Shown one piece after another: positions 34,862 to 44,234 of a DNA stretch of 64,000 nucleotides (its first letter is position 1; each line of letters starts with the position of its first letter). Origin of the DNA: Pirellulales bacterium (GTDB taxonomy: Bacteria; Planctomycetota; Planctomycetia; Pirellulales; JAEUIK01); the NCBI GenBank assembly GCA_019694455.1, contig JAIBBY010000020.1, positions 1-64,000 of the forward strand. The letters are read 5' to 3'. Made by a program: the position numbers and the translations under genes. The notes beneath the pieces were generated by a model that was not told the DNA's origin, did no database searches, and saw nothing but the letters and a program-made list of their open reading frames with translations.

Positions 34862-35916
34862 TGCGACACCGCGCTTCCCAACTGGCGCAGCAACGTGGCC
34901 CAGGGATAGAACAGCGTCACTCCGCAGATCATGGTAGCGGTCCCGCCCACAACGAATACCAGCGTCACCGGCAGCGTGGCGCGCAGCCGATTCGCGCGCC
35001 AGCGCGCCCGATCGCGATAGGTTTCGCTCACCTGCGCCAGCGCGGTCGCCAGCGCCGGCCCGCTGGCCGCCACCAGCGCGAATCGCAGCGCCGCCGGCAA
35101 CCGCGAAGCGCCGGCCGCCTGAGGCAACGGCTCGCCGCGCTCCACCGAGTCGGCGAGCGCTCGCGCCGCCCGGCCCGCGTTGCCCTGGGTCGATTCGCCA
35201 CTCAGCCGTAGCGCGTCGGGCAGCGGCACGCGCTGCTCGATCAGCAGGCCCAACAGCCCGGCCAAGCCGGCGGTCTCGGCATCGACCATCAAGCGCCTGT
35301 AGGGACGCCAGGCCGTAGCCTCGTCTCGCGTCCGCGCTGGGCGCAGCAGCCAGCGCGTGACGACCGCCGCCGCGATCGCAAACACTAGCGCCGCCAACGG
35401 CCAAACCCACACCGGCCACTGCGCCAGCCCCAGCAACAAGTTCGTTCCGCGCGTGCCGCTGGCGCGCAGTTCATAAAAACCTTCGCGAATCGGATTCAGC
35501 ACCCCCACCGCAAACAGCGCCATGACCGCCGCCGCCGCTGCCAGCACCACCAGCGGATAAATCCAGGCGTATACGCTGATCCGCTTGAGTTCGGCCTGCA
35601 ACAGCGCCAAGTTGGCCAACTCCTCTAATGCTGCCGGCAACCGTCCCGCGCGCTGGCCCGCCGCCACCACCGCTCTTAAGAGCGGCGCCAGTGGCCCGCC
35701 GATCGAGGTCACCGCGGCTTCCAGCGGTTCTCCGCGCGCCAGTCGATCGGCCACCAGCCGCAGCCCACGCCCCGTCAAGCGCGGCATCTCCGTCGCGCCG
35801 TCGGCCAGGCCGGTGTCGAGCGGCAATCCGGCCCGCACCATCGCCGCCATTTCGTCGCATAGCGCCGCCAACTGCTCTGGCGTCGCTGCGACCGTCTCTT
35901 GGCCTGTACCTGCCAT
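34858..35916 (-). CDS. GspF/PilC-family platform protein, copy 1
   Basis: The 352-residue protein has the first T2SSF domain in residues 10-110 (MVRAGLPLDTGLADGA; VVAAGQRAGRLPAALEELA), a membrane pair at 115-185, a second domain (LLIEQRVPLPDALRLSGEST) and a last membrane helix near the C-terminus. It is the first of three tandem paralogues. The gene is separated from the upstream gspE gene by about 100 bases that hold a 21-base tandem repeat. Confidence 0.87.
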   Translation of the reverse strand: MAGTGQETVAATPEQLAALCDEMAAMVRAGLPLDTGLADGATEMPRLTGRGLRLVADRLARGEPLEAAVTSIGGPLAPLLRAVVAAGQRAGRLPAALEELANLALLQAELKRISVYAWIYPLVVLAAAAAVMALFAVGVLNPIREGFYELRASGTRGTNLLLGLAQWPVWVWPLAALVFAIAAAVVTRWLLRPARTRDEATAWRPYRRLMVDAETAGLAGLLGLLIEQRVPLPDALRLSGESTQGNAGRAARALADSVERGEPLPQAAGASRLPAALRFALVAASGPALATALAQVSETYRDRARWRANRLRATLPVTLVFVVGGTATMICGVTLFYPWATLLRQLGSAVSQ

Positions 35917-35967
35917 TTACTGGCCTCAAATGCGCTGCACATGTGCGCCGCCTCACTGCGAGCGCCC

Positions 35968-36030
35968 GCGCGCACAGTAAAGCGTTCTGCGCGCACTGTA
36001 AAGCGATTTGCGCGCAAGTTATCGCGAAAA
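35968..36030. repeat. 21-base tandem repeat at the gspE-gspF junction
   Basis: Three consecutive units begin GCGCGCA at 35968, 35989 and 36010. Units 1 and 2 match at 18 of 21 bases (both hold GTAAAGCG); unit 3 is degenerate and runs into the 3' end of the ATPase gene. On the minus strand the units lie between gspE and the first gspF. Confidence 0.7.
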
Positions 36031-37212
36031 ACCAAAAACTCGCCGCGCCTCGGCCGCGCTGGTCCATCCCGCGGCAATTGCCTGCCGCGCCCGCTCCCAG
36101 CGGCTGGTCATGCCGGCCGCCACAGCCCGCGCCTCCAGCACCCGCGCCTCCTGGCGGTCGAGGACCGCGCGGCTCACGTCGTCGGCCTCCACGGTCAACA
36201 GTTCGACAATCGGCAGCCGCCCCCGGTATCCGCTGCCGTGGCACCGCTCGCAGCCACGGGCGACCCTCACCGGCGAGACCTCAAAACCGAGTCGATCAGC
36301 GGCGTCCACGCTCTCGCCTGCGCACTCGCACAGCCGGCGCAACAGCCGCAGATGCAACACCCCCAGTACCCCGCTGCGCAACAAATACGGCTCGATCCCC
36401 ATGTCCGCAAGACGACTGATCGCCGCCGCCGCGCTGGCCGCGTGGAACGTGCTGATCACCAGATGCCCGGTCAGCGCCGCCTGAAACACCGTCTCCGCCG
36501 TGCCGCGATCGCGCACCTCGCTCACCAAGATCACCTCGGGATCTTGGCGCAACAGATACTTGAGCCCGGTCGCCAGATCGAAGCCGGCCGCCTCGTTCAC
36601 TTGCGACTGGGCCACGCCCGCCAGTTCCACCTCGATCGGGTCTTCGAGCGAGGCGATCGCCCGCTGCGGCGCTCGGCGGGCGATCTCGCGCAGCGCGGCG
36701 TAGGCGGTCGTCGTCTTGCCGGCCCCCGCCGGCCCGGTGAGCAGCAGGGCGCCGCTCGTTTCGGCCAGCAGTTCGCCCAGTCGCGCCGTCACATCGGCCG
36801 GAAATTGCAACTCGTCGAGGTATTGAAACTGTCCGCCGGCCGGAAACAGCCGCACCACACCCTTCTCGCCATGCAAGGTTGGCAGCGTGCTCAAGCGCAT
36901 CTCGACCGTGGCGTCGCGCCAGCGGATGCGCCCCTCTTGCGGCGTGTCGGTGTGATACGTCAACAAGCCCGCCAGCACCTTGAGCCGCGCGATGATGTTT
37001 GGCGCCACCGCGCGCGGCAGGGTCGCCACGTCGTGCAGCACGCCATCCACCCGCCAGCGCCATTCCAGCCCCGCCAGCGTTGGGCGCAAATGCAAATCGG
37101 TGGCGCCGGCCGCCAACCCGGCGTCGAGGATGATCTCCACTGCGCGCACAGCATAGTTGGCGTCGGTCGGATCTAGCTGTGCCAGCCGCTCGCTGGTCAT
37201 GTCGCGCGACAT
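36019..37212 (-). CDS. GspE/PilB-family secretion ATPase (short form)
   Basis: The 397-residue hexameric ATPase should power assembly of a pseudopilus. Walker A is at 160-167 (GPAGAGKT), the Asp box at 186-194 (AIASLEDPI), Walker B at 227-235 (VILVSEVRD) and the His box at 249-258 (GHLVISTFHA). The zinc-site cysteines are at 295, 297, 321 and 324. The N1 domain that contacts the inner membrane in GspE is absent, so it is shorter than usual. It is the first gene of the operon. An upstream terminator and a gap isolate it from the MocA gene. Confidence 0.92.
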   Translation of the reverse strand: MSRDMTSERLAQLDPTDANYAVRAVEIILDAGLAAGATDLHLRPTLAGLEWRWRVDGVLHDVATLPRAVAPNIIARLKVLAGLLTYHTDTPQEGRIRWRDATVEMRLSTLPTLHGEKGVVRLFPAGGQFQYLDELQFPADVTARLGELLAETSGALLLTGPAGAGKTTTAYAALREIARRAPQRAIASLEDPIEVELAGVAQSQVNEAAGFDLATGLKYLLRQDPEVILVSEVRDRGTAETVFQAALTGHLVISTFHAASAAAAISRLADMGIEPYLLRSGVLGVLHLRLLRRLCECAGESVDAADRLGFEVSPVRVARGCERCHGSGYRGRLPIVELLTVEADDVSRAVLDRQEARVLEARAVAAGMTSRWERARQAIAAGWTSAAEARRVFGFSR

Positions 37213-37234
37213 GATGCGTTAACCACGGAGGTAA

Positions 37235-37274
37235 ATAAAAAGACGCCGGCTCGCTCAACGAACGAACCGGCGTC
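37235..37274 (-). terminator. Intrinsic terminator after the MocA-family gene
   Basis: GACGCCGG (37242-37249) and CCGGCGTC (37267-37274) form a perfect 8-base-pair stem over a 17-base loop. On the minus strand the stem is followed by TTTTTATTTA. It ends the leftward transcript of the oxidoreductase gene and separates it from the secretion operon. Confidence 0.85.
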
Positions 37275-37310
37275 AATCTTACTTGCCGCGACGGGCAAAC
37301 GCTCGCGCGA

Positions 37311-38606
37311 TCAAACCACCTTGGTCTGGCCCGGCACCGCCACCGCCGGCACGGGCGGACTGGCATTGAACGCGTACTCCGCCGGCGCCAGCGAAATTTG
37401 GCTGTTCAGCGCGTCTTCCCAGCGCAGCATTTTGCCGGAGTAGGTGCACATGCGACCCAAGATCGCGGTCATGGTGCTCATGGCGCCCATCTCGCCTTCG
37501 TTCAACGGCGCGCCGGCGCGAATACTGGCGAACAGGTCGTCGTGCTCCGTCTGATAGGGGTTGTGCCCCTCGCCGCGGTAGCGCCACGGCTTTTCGTCCT
37601 TGGTCTTGATCACGCCCGCGCTGATGTCGGCGGTTCCCTTGGTGCCATGCACATGCTCGGTCACCGAGTCCCAACAGCCGGGGATGTGGCGGCAGTAGCT
37701 GAACATGCGGCTGCCGTCGTCGTATTCAAACTCCACGGCGTGATGATCGTAGATCTCGCCGAAGTCGGCGCCGGTCCGCACCTGCCGGCCCCCCATCCCT
37801 TGGGCCCGCACCGGGTATTTGCCCTTGAGCCAGTTGATGACGTCCATGTTGTGGATGTGCTGCTCCACGATATGGTCGCCGCACAGCCAGTTGAAGTAGT
37901 ACCAGTTGCGCATCTGGTACTCCATCTCGGTCTGCTCCGGCTTGCGCGGATGCACCCACAACCCGGCGCCGTTCCAATAAACGCGGGCGGCGACCATGTC
38001 GCCAATCGCCCCGTCCTGCAAGCGCTTGATCGTTTCGATGTAGCTGTTCTGGTGATGGCGTTGCAGGCCCACGCCGACGCCCAGGTTCTTCTCCTTGGCC
38101 TTGCGCGTCGCTTCCAGCACGGCGCGAACGCCCGGCGCGTCGACCGCCACCGGCTTCTCCATGAAGACGTGCTTGCCGGCGTCGATCGCGGCCGCGAAGT
38201 GAATCGGCCGAAAACCGGGCGGAGTGGCCAACACCACCAGATCGACCCCGGAATCGAGCACCTGCTTGTAGGCGTCGAAGCCAGTGAAACGGCGATCTTG
38301 CGGCACTTCGATCCGCCCCTTCAGCGCCTCGTCTTTGTTCAGTTCGTTGAGGCTGCTTTCCAGGCGATCGGCGAAGGCGTCCCCCATCGCCACCAGCTTG
38401 ACGTCGCCGGCGGTGTGCAGCGCCTGCGAGGCGGCGCCGGTGCCGCGTCCGCCGCAACCGATCAGGCCGATCTTGATCTGGTCGGCGCCGGCGGCGTGCG
38501 CGCTGCGCGCGATCGAAAGCGAACCGGCGGCGACCGCCGCGGCGGCCACGCTAGATGTTTTGAGAAAGTCGCGGCGATGGGCCGAGCTATCGGCTGGAGA
38601 ACTCAT
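37311..38606 (-). CDS. Gfo/Idh/MocA-family oxidoreductase with Tat leader
   Basis: The 431-residue product has a twin-arginine leader (HRRDFLKTSSVAAAAVAAG) followed by IGLIGCGGRGTGA, VVLATPPGFRPIHFAAA and the conserved EKPVAVDAPGVRAVL. GVGLQRHHQNSYIETI and DHIVEQHIHNMDVINWLKG are typical of exported planctomycete members. It should be an NAD(P)-dependent sugar oxidoreductase or glycosidase-like protein outside the cytoplasmic membrane; the substrate is unknown. The ATG start places the Tat motif near the N-terminus. Confidence 0.9.
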   Translation of the reverse strand: MSSPADSSAHRRDFLKTSSVAAAAVAAGSLSIARSAHAAGADQIKIGLIGCGGRGTGAASQALHTAGDVKLVAMGDAFADRLESSLNELNKDEALKGRIEVPQDRRFTGFDAYKQVLDSGVDLVVLATPPGFRPIHFAAAIDAGKHVFMEKPVAVDAPGVRAVLEATRKAKEKNLGVGVGLQRHHQNSYIETIKRLQDGAIGDMVAARVYWNGAGLWVHPRKPEQTEMEYQMRNWYYFNWLCGDHIVEQHIHNMDVINWLKGKYPVRAQGMGGRQVRTGADFGEIYDHHAVEFEYDDGSRMFSYCRHIPGCWDSVTEHVHGTKGTADISAGVIKTKDEKPWRYRGEGHNPYQTEHDDLFASIRAGAPLNEGEMGAMSTMTAILGRMCTYSGKMLRWEDALNSQISLAPAEYAFNASPPVPAVAVPGQTKVV

Positions 38607-38856
38607 ACGGTGACTCCGCACAGGGTTGCTGTTAGGTAGGCCAGACAACGAGCCACGCTTCCGCCGCGCCCGCCGCCCAAGAGAGCAGCATACCGTGTGA
38701 GCAGGGGGGATGACAAATTTTGGATGGGGGGTTTAGAAGGGCTCTCGCCCCCCAATGGAGTGGCTGCGCGGGCCAATCTTAAGCTTGTGCGACAACTACT
38801 CTGGTGGCCGGAGTTGCGGAGGATGATGCGCCATGTCCATGGACGCCCGCCACCCT

Positions 38857-39951
38857 CTACTCCTTGTGCGTCCCTTCCGCCATGTAGGCGGCCTTTTGCT
38901 CCGCGGTGTCTTCCGTCAGCGGACGCACCACCCGAAAGCCCGCGAACAACGCATCGGTGAAGTACCAGATGCTTTGCGGAATCTGCGGGTCTTGCATCTT
39001 CCAGGTTTTGTCCGAGGCCCGCCGCGCGGCGCTGCGCAGTCGCGGTGGATCGTCGTCCCATGATCCGCCACGCACCACATGCGGATAGGGCTTCTTCGGT
39101 GGGTTGTACGGATTCAAGGTTGGTTTGTCGGTCGGAAACTGCGCGTAAAAGTGCGCGTCGTACGCGTCCAGACACCACTCGGCCACGTTGCCGTGCATGT
39201 CGTGCAGGCCCCACGGATTGGGCTTCTTCTTTCCCACCGGTTGATACTGGTCTTCGCTGTTGTCGTAGAACCAGGCGTAAGCGTCCAGATCGGCCGCGTC
39301 GTCGCCAAACGAATACGCCGTCGTGGTCCCCGCGCGGCAGGCGTATTCCCACTCCGCTTCGGTCGGCAACCGGTAGTAGTGGCCTGTCTTGGCGCTCAGC
39401 CATGCGCAGTAGTTCTTGGCCGCCCACTGCGTCATGCAGATCGCTGGGTAGCCCTCCTTGCCCATGCCAAAGGTCATGTCGGTGTATGGCTTGGTGGGGC
39501 GTGTCACGGCGTCGGCCAGTTTGTCGAGCGGCGTTGGCTCGATGCCGATCACCTTGCGGCGCTGAATGTCGAGATTGAATGTCCAAATCTCGTACTGGTC
39601 CCATGTCACCTCGCACTTGCCCATCCAAAACGGCTTGAGCTCGACCGGATGCTGCGGTCCCTCGTCGGCGCTGCGTTCGGGCTCGCTGTCGGGGCTTCCC
39701 ATTGTGAACACGCCGCCGCGGATCGGCAGCATCTCAAAGGTCACCGTGGTGCCCGAGATCTCCTCGGTGTATGGCTTCATCTCGGTTTCGGTCTTCGCCT
39801 CGGCAGCCGGGTTGGGGTCGCGCGCCGCCGCGATGGCTGGCAACAGCAGGCCGCAACAGGCGATCGCCGCGACGTGGCGAAGCCAGTGCGGCGCGACTAG
39901 TCTGGAACGATGAGCGAACAGCGAAATCGATAGGGGGCAAGTTCGGTGCAT
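38857..39951 (-). CDS. SUMF1/formylglycine-generating-enzyme-fold protein, probably non-catalytic
   Basis: The 364-residue exported protein has a signal sequence (residues 18-44) and the FGE-sulfatase fold: [72 protein letters not shown] and the final GFRVVRP. The two catalytic cysteines expected between RGGSW and GFR are missing here, so true formylglycine formation is unlikely. Such proteins are common in planctomycetes as binding or scaffold domains. It is divergent from apbE with only 18 bases between the starts. Confidence 0.87.
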   Translation of the reverse strand: MHRTCPLSISLFAHRSRLVAPHWLRHVAAIACCGLLLPAIAAARDPNPAAEAKTETEMKPYTEEISGTTVTFEMLPIRGGVFTMGSPDSEPERSADEGPQHPVELKPFWMGKCEVTWDQYEIWTFNLDIQRRKVIGIEPTPLDKLADAVTRPTKPYTDMTFGMGKEGYPAICMTQWAAKNYCAWLSAKTGHYYRLPTEAEWEYACRAGTTTAYSFGDDAADLDAYAWFYDNSEDQYQPVGKKKPNPWGLHDMHGNVAEWCLDAYDAHFYAQFPTDKPTLNPYNPPKKPYPHVVRGGSWDDDPPRLRSAARRASDKTWKMQDPQIPQSIWYFTDALFAGFRVVRPLTEDTAEQKAAYMAEGTHKE

Positions 39952-39969
39952 AACGACGGGGACTCTCTG

Positions 39970-40992
39970 GTGAGACGGGCGTGGATCGTGATCTCGGCGG
40001 CGACCTGGTTCGCCACGCTGGCGGGACCAGCCCAATGGGCCGGCGCGGAAGAGCAAAATCTGCGGCGCCATGAGTACTCCCAGGTTCTCATGGGCATGGA
40101 CTTTCGGCTGACATTTTACGCTGCCGACGCCGACGCCGCAAAGCGGGCCGCCGACACCGCTTTTGCCCGCGTCGATGCTCTGAATCGCATCATGAGCGAC
40201 TACGATCGCAACAGCGAGCTATCGAGGTTATCAGCGACTGCGGGCAGCGATCAGTCGGTCAAGATCAGCGGCGATCTCTGGCTGGTTCTCTCGCGATCGC
40301 AGCAACTAGCGCGGGAAACCGGCGGCGCCTTCGATGTCACCGTTGGCCCGTTGGTGCGGCTTTGGCGCCGTTCGCGCCGTCAGCGCGAGTTGCCATCGCC
40401 CGAGCGGCTTCAAGAGGCTCTGGCCGCGACGGGCCACCAACACCTGAAGCTCGACGAGTCAACGCTAACCGCGCTGCTCGCGCGGCACGGCATGCAGCTT
40501 GACCTCGGCGGCATTGCGGCGGGCTACGCCGTCGACGAGGCGCTACGCATCTTGCGTGAGAATGGTTTTACAAAGGCGATGGTCGATGCCAGCGGCGACA
40601 TTCGCTGCGGCGATCCACCCCCCGGCCAAGCGGCTTGGCGCGTGCGCATCGAAACGCTGACGGGCGAGGCGCATCATGGCGCTATCGTGCCGGTCGTCAA
40701 CGGCGCCATCACCACAGCCGGCGACGCCGAGCAGCACGTTGAGATTGGCGGCGTTCGCTATTCGCACATCGTCGATCCCAAGACCGGGCTTGGTGTGACG
40801 ACTCCCACCAGCGTCACGATCATGGCCGCGGATTGCCTCACCGCCGACAGTCTCGACACCGCCATCGGCGTCTTGCCTCCCGATCAGGGAATTGAATTGG
40901 CCAAGCGCCATGGCGCCAGTTGCCTGATCGTGCGCCGCGTGCAGGGCGAGCTACAAATCTCGGCCTGCGGCGCATTCGCGCAAACTCCGTAA
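39970..40992 (+). CDS. apbE: FAD:protein FMN transferase ApbE
   Basis: The 340-residue exported enzyme covalently attaches FMN to flavoproteins such as Nqr/Rnf subunits. A signal peptide ([25 protein letters not shown]) is followed by the family motifs [52 protein letters not shown] and SHIVDPKTG. The GTG start follows GGGGACTCTCTG. An alternative GTG eight codons upstream (39946) would overlap the divergent gene. No Nqr or Rnf genes are in the window. Confidence 0.9.
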   Translation: MRRAWIVISAATWFATLAGPAQWAGAEEQNLRRHEYSQVLMGMDFRLTFYAADADAAKRAADTAFARVDALNRIMSDYDRNSELSRLSATAGSDQSVKISGDLWLVLSRSQQLARETGGAFDVTVGPLVRLWRRSRRQRELPSPERLQEALAATGHQHLKLDESTLTALLARHGMQLDLGGIAAGYAVDEALRILRENGFTKAMVDASGDIRCGDPPPGQAAWRVRIETLTGEAHHGAIVPVVNGAITTAGDAEQHVEIGGVRYSHIVDPKTGLGVTTPTSVTIMAADCLTADSLDTAIGVLPPDQGIELAKRHGASCLIVRRVQGELQISACGAFAQTP

Positions 40993-41258
40993 GTAGCACC
41001 CACGAACTAATCAACCGCCAGTCACCGAGCGCGCCAGACGAGGCGCGCCGCGGCAGTTGGAAGACATGCCGAACGCAGGTTCGCCTTGTCATGCGGCGAC
41101 AATTGATTATTCTGACTGCGGGGGAAATCAGGGGCTTGGGGCAGGATGGCGCCGCCGCGGCAGTCGCTGGTAACTGACGCGATTCCTGTTGGCGCGGTGA
41201 GCGGGGCGAATTCCGGGTGGCTGGCGCGCTTCGTCAGCGATTGAAGGTTGTCAGTCGA

Positions 41259-43076
41259 ATGACGAAGACCCTGCCGATCGAAAAACACAAAGGGGATTTC
41301 TCGGCCCAATTGCGATTGCTCTGGATCGCGTTGCTCGCGATCGTCGTCGGCGCCATTGGCGCCTGCTTCGCCGTCGCGCTCCTCTGGCTGATCGCGCTCT
41401 TCACCAACCTGTTTTATTATCACGAATTTTCTGGCGTGATCCGCTCGCCGGCCGCAGCGGCCGCCGATTGGAGATTCGTGTTTGTCCCGGCGATCGGCGG
41501 ATTGATCATTGGGCTCATGGCCCGTTATGGCTCCAGTCAGATTCGCGGCCACGGCATTCCCGAGGCGATGGAAGCCATTCTCATCGGCCAAAGCCGCATG
41601 AAGCCCAAGGTGGCCGTGCTCAAGCCGATTTCGTCCGCGATCTCGATTGGCTCGGGCGGTCCCTTTGGCGCCGAAGGCCCGATCATTATGACCGGCGGCG
41701 CCGCCGGTTCGATCATCGCGCAAGCCTTCAGCATGACCTCCGCCGAGCGCAAGACCCTGCTCGTGGCCGGCGCCGCGGCGGGCATGTCGGCGACATTTGC
41801 CACGCCCTTGGCGGCGGTGCTGCTGGCTGTCGAGCTGTTGCTATTCGAATGGCGGCCGCGCAGCCTGGCGCCGGTCGCGCTGGCCAGCATCGCGGCCGCC
41901 TTGCTGCGCCCCTACCTGTTGGGCCCGGGCCCCTTGTTTCCGGTGACCGCGCATGGGCAGTTGTCCGCCGATGTGTTGTTGGCGGCGGCCTTTGTCGGCT
42001 TAATGGCCGGGGTGTTGTCGATGCTGCTCACGATCGCCGTCTACGGCGCGGAAGACGCGTTCGCCCGGTTGCCAATTCATTGGATGTGGTGGCCCATGAT
42101 CGGCGGCCTGGTCGTGGGGATTGGCGGCTACTTTCAACCGCGCGCGCTGGGGGTCGGCTACGACGTCATCGAAGACCTGCTGCGCGGAAATTATGTTCCC
42201 CGGCTGCTGATCACCTTGATCGTGGTGAAGGCCCTGATCTGGTCGATATCGCTTGGCTCGGGCACCTCCGGCGGCGTGCTGGCGCCATTGCTCATGATGG
42301 GGGGCGCGCTCGGCGCGATCGAAGCGGGCTTTCTGCCAGGCAACGACAAGGCGTTGTGGCCGCTCATCAGCATGGCGGCGGTGCTAGGCGGCACGATGCG
42401 GGCGCCGTTGACCGCCGTCGCGTTCGCCATTGAATTGACTTACGACATTGCCGCCTTGCCGGCGCTGCTTTTGGCCTCGATCACGGCCTACACCTTTTCG
42501 GCGCTGGTCATGAAACGGTCGATCTTGACCGAGAAGATCGCGCGCCGAGGTTATCACGTCAGCCGCGAGTACTCCGTCGATCCCTTGGAGACGTTGTCCG
42601 TTGGCGAAGTCATGACGGCCGATGTGGTCATGGTCCCCGCGTCGCTACCCATCGACGAGTTGCTCTCGCAGTATTTCGCCGGTGGCAGCATCTACAAGCA
42701 TCAGAGTTATCCCGTTCAAGACGCCGATGGCCGCTTGCTGGGGCTGGTCACCAAACGAGACTTATTGGACCATTGGCTGGCGCGACATGCCGCGCGGTCG
42801 GCGGACGACAACGCGGCCATCGATCCGATCATCGCGTACGACTTGATCCGGCGGCAGCCGATTGTGGCCTATCCCTGGGAAACGTGCCGCACCGCCGCGC
42901 TGCGCATGGCGCAAGCGGGCGTTGGCCGCCTGATGGTGGTGTCGCAAGACGCCCCGGATCAACTGCTCGGCATCATTACGCGCAGCGACCTGCTCAAAGC
43001 GCGAACTCGCTTGGCCACCGAAGAAGTGCAGCGCGATCGATTTATCGCGTTTCGCTTGCCGCGCAAGACAGGCTAA
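41259..43076 (+). CDS. ClC-family chloride channel/antiporter with CBS domains
   Basis: The 605-residue protein has the ClC membrane part (residues 15-430) with GSGGPFGAEGP, whose Glu corresponds to the gating glutamate, GSGTSGGVLAP and AFAIELTYD. Two CBS domains (residues 450-590: VGEVMTADVVMVPAS, YPVQDADGRLLGLVTKRDLL and LLGIITRSDLLKA) complete it. The CBS pair may bind adenine nucleotides and gate the channel. An in-frame GTG 14 codons upstream (41217) is another possible start. The fluoride-specific subgroup usually has a different filter, so I do not assign it. Confidence 0.9.
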   Translation: MTKTLPIEKHKGDFSAQLRLLWIALLAIVVGAIGACFAVALLWLIALFTNLFYYHEFSGVIRSPAAAAADWRFVFVPAIGGLIIGLMARYGSSQIRGHGIPEAMEAILIGQSRMKPKVAVLKPISSAISIGSGGPFGAEGPIIMTGGAAGSIIAQAFSMTSAERKTLLVAGAAAGMSATFATPLAAVLLAVELLLFEWRPRSLAPVALASIAAALLRPYLLGPGPLFPVTAHGQLSADVLLAAAFVGLMAGVLSMLLTIAVYGAEDAFARLPIHWMWWPMIGGLVVGIGGYFQPRALGVGYDVIEDLLRGNYVPRLLITLIVVKALIWSISLGSGTSGGVLAPLLMMGGALGAIEAGFLPGNDKALWPLISMAAVLGGTMRAPLTAVAFAIELTYDIAALPALLLASITAYTFSALVMKRSILTEKIARRGYHVSREYSVDPLETLSVGEVMTADVVMVPASLPIDELLSQYFAGGSIYKHQSYPVQDADGRLLGLVTKRDLLDHWLARHAARSADDNAAIDPIIAYDLIRRQPIVAYPWETCRTAALRMAQAGVGRLMVVSQDAPDQLLGIITRSDLLKARTRLATEEVQRDRFIAFRLPRKTG

Positions 43077-43149
43077 CGCCCGCGCGCAATCGACACTTTC
43101 AAATTGCCTTGCCGGCTTGTCGCCCGGTGACATATTCGCCGGGCTGCTA

Positions 43150-43211
43150 GCCGCGGCGTCGTAGTTGCGCTCGCGGCGAGAGGGAAGAAAGCTCCGACGG
43201 CTTTCTTCCCC
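43150..43211 (-). repeat. Dispersed 62-base palindromic repeat, copy 2
   Basis: Reverse-strand copy of the element at 19743-19804 (55 of 62 bases identical). Here the first hairpin is longer and perfect: GGGAAGAAAGC and GCTTTCTTCCC pair over a 7-base loop. It lies between convergent genes for the ClC protein and a Gly/Tyr-rich protein, 27 bases after the latter gene's stop, and could work as a terminator for it. Confidence 0.8.
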
Positions 43212-43238
43212 TGACGGCTAACTCGCTACTTGCGATCC

Positions 43239-44078
43239 CTAGAAACTCCCCATGCCAGCGCCGATCCCCACGCCGATCCCGCCGCCAAACGTCGAACCCC
43301 CCATGCCAGCGCCCAACCCGCCGTAGTTGAAGCCGCCGAAACCAGGACCGTAGTTGTAGCCCCGATACCCGGTCCCCCACGTGCCGTTGTAGTAGCCGCC
43401 GCTGGTGTACGGCCCAAAGTTGTAATAGCCATTGGGGCTGTAGTTGTAATAGCTACCTGGGCCATAGTAATAATTGGGCCCCGGCCGATAGCCTGACCGG
43501 TATCCATAGCCGGTGTAATAAGGCCCATCATAGTAGCCAGAGTTGCCAATGTACGTGCGCTCGCGTGTTGTCACGAGCTGGTCTGGCGGAACCCAACTCG
43601 AACCATTCCAAACCACCCAGGTCTTGCTCGGCAGCCAATACCACCACCGCCCATGAAACATGCGATAACGCCACTGATTGTCTTGTGAGCTTTTCGCCCG
43701 CGTGCTCGAGTCGGGCATCGCGCCCCGCGCGCTCAGATCGGAGTCGAAGGTGGTGGCGTCATCGGCCTGGGCGCCATTCGTTGTCGGGGTCTCAGTAGCT
43801 GCATCGGTCGCCGGATTGGCTGCGCTGGCGTCCGCGTTCTCCGCGGTAGCCGCCGATGGTTGCGACACTGGCGCCTGGCCCGCGGCTTCGACGCGTTCCG
43901 GCGCCACCGCGCTAGCCGCTGGTTCGTCGGCAATGCTCGCAGGCTGGGTGGCAGCGCTCGCAGGCTCGCTCGTGCTGTTCGGCGGCGCCTTGTTGTTGTC
44001 GTCGGCCGCTTGTCCCACGGCAATGCCACCGCCAAGCGCCACGGCAATCATCAAAAAATGGCCTAAGTATTTCCGCAT
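43239..44078 (-). CDS. Exported Ala/Thr- and Gly/Tyr-rich protein of unknown function
   Basis: The 279-residue protein has a signal peptide (MRKYLGHFLMIAVALGGGIAVGQAA). An Ala/Thr/Ser/Pro-rich stretch of about 90 residues follows, then a small aromatic core (MFHGRWWYWLPSKTWVVWNGSSWVPPDQL). The last 95 or so residues are made of Gly/Tyr/Asn/Pro repeats, ending in a glycine-rich tail. The Shine-Dalgarno sequence AGGAGAAGG is good. The core resembles small planctomycete secreted proteins; a cell-envelope or matrix role is only a guess. Confidence 0.72.
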   Translation of the reverse strand: MRKYLGHFLMIAVALGGGIAVGQAADDNNKAPPNSTSEPASAATQPASIADEPAASAVAPERVEAAGQAPVSQPSAATAENADASAANPATDAATETPTTNGAQADDATTFDSDLSARGAMPDSSTRAKSSQDNQWRYRMFHGRWWYWLPSKTWVVWNGSSWVPPDQLVTTRERTYIGNSGYYDGPYYTGYGYRSGYRPGPNYYYGPGSYYNYSPNGYYNFGPYTSGGYYNGTWGTGYRGYNYGPGFGGFNYGGLGAGMGGSTFGGGIGVGIGAGMGSF

Positions 44079-44234
44079 GTGCCTTCTCCTGATGGGGGGA
44101 TCGATGCGCCGGACACCGTGCGCTTCGAATTGCCTGCAACCCACAATAAGCAAGGAACGTGCCAGAATCGAATCGTCGCGCGGCATTTCGCCAAAGCGCG
44201 GGTCAAATCGGCAATTCACCAGTCACTTGCGCGA

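Noticed and set aside
40993-41258. Possible fluoride riboswitch before the ClC gene
   Set aside because: The conserved GGNGAUGG start and pseudoknot sequences are absent.
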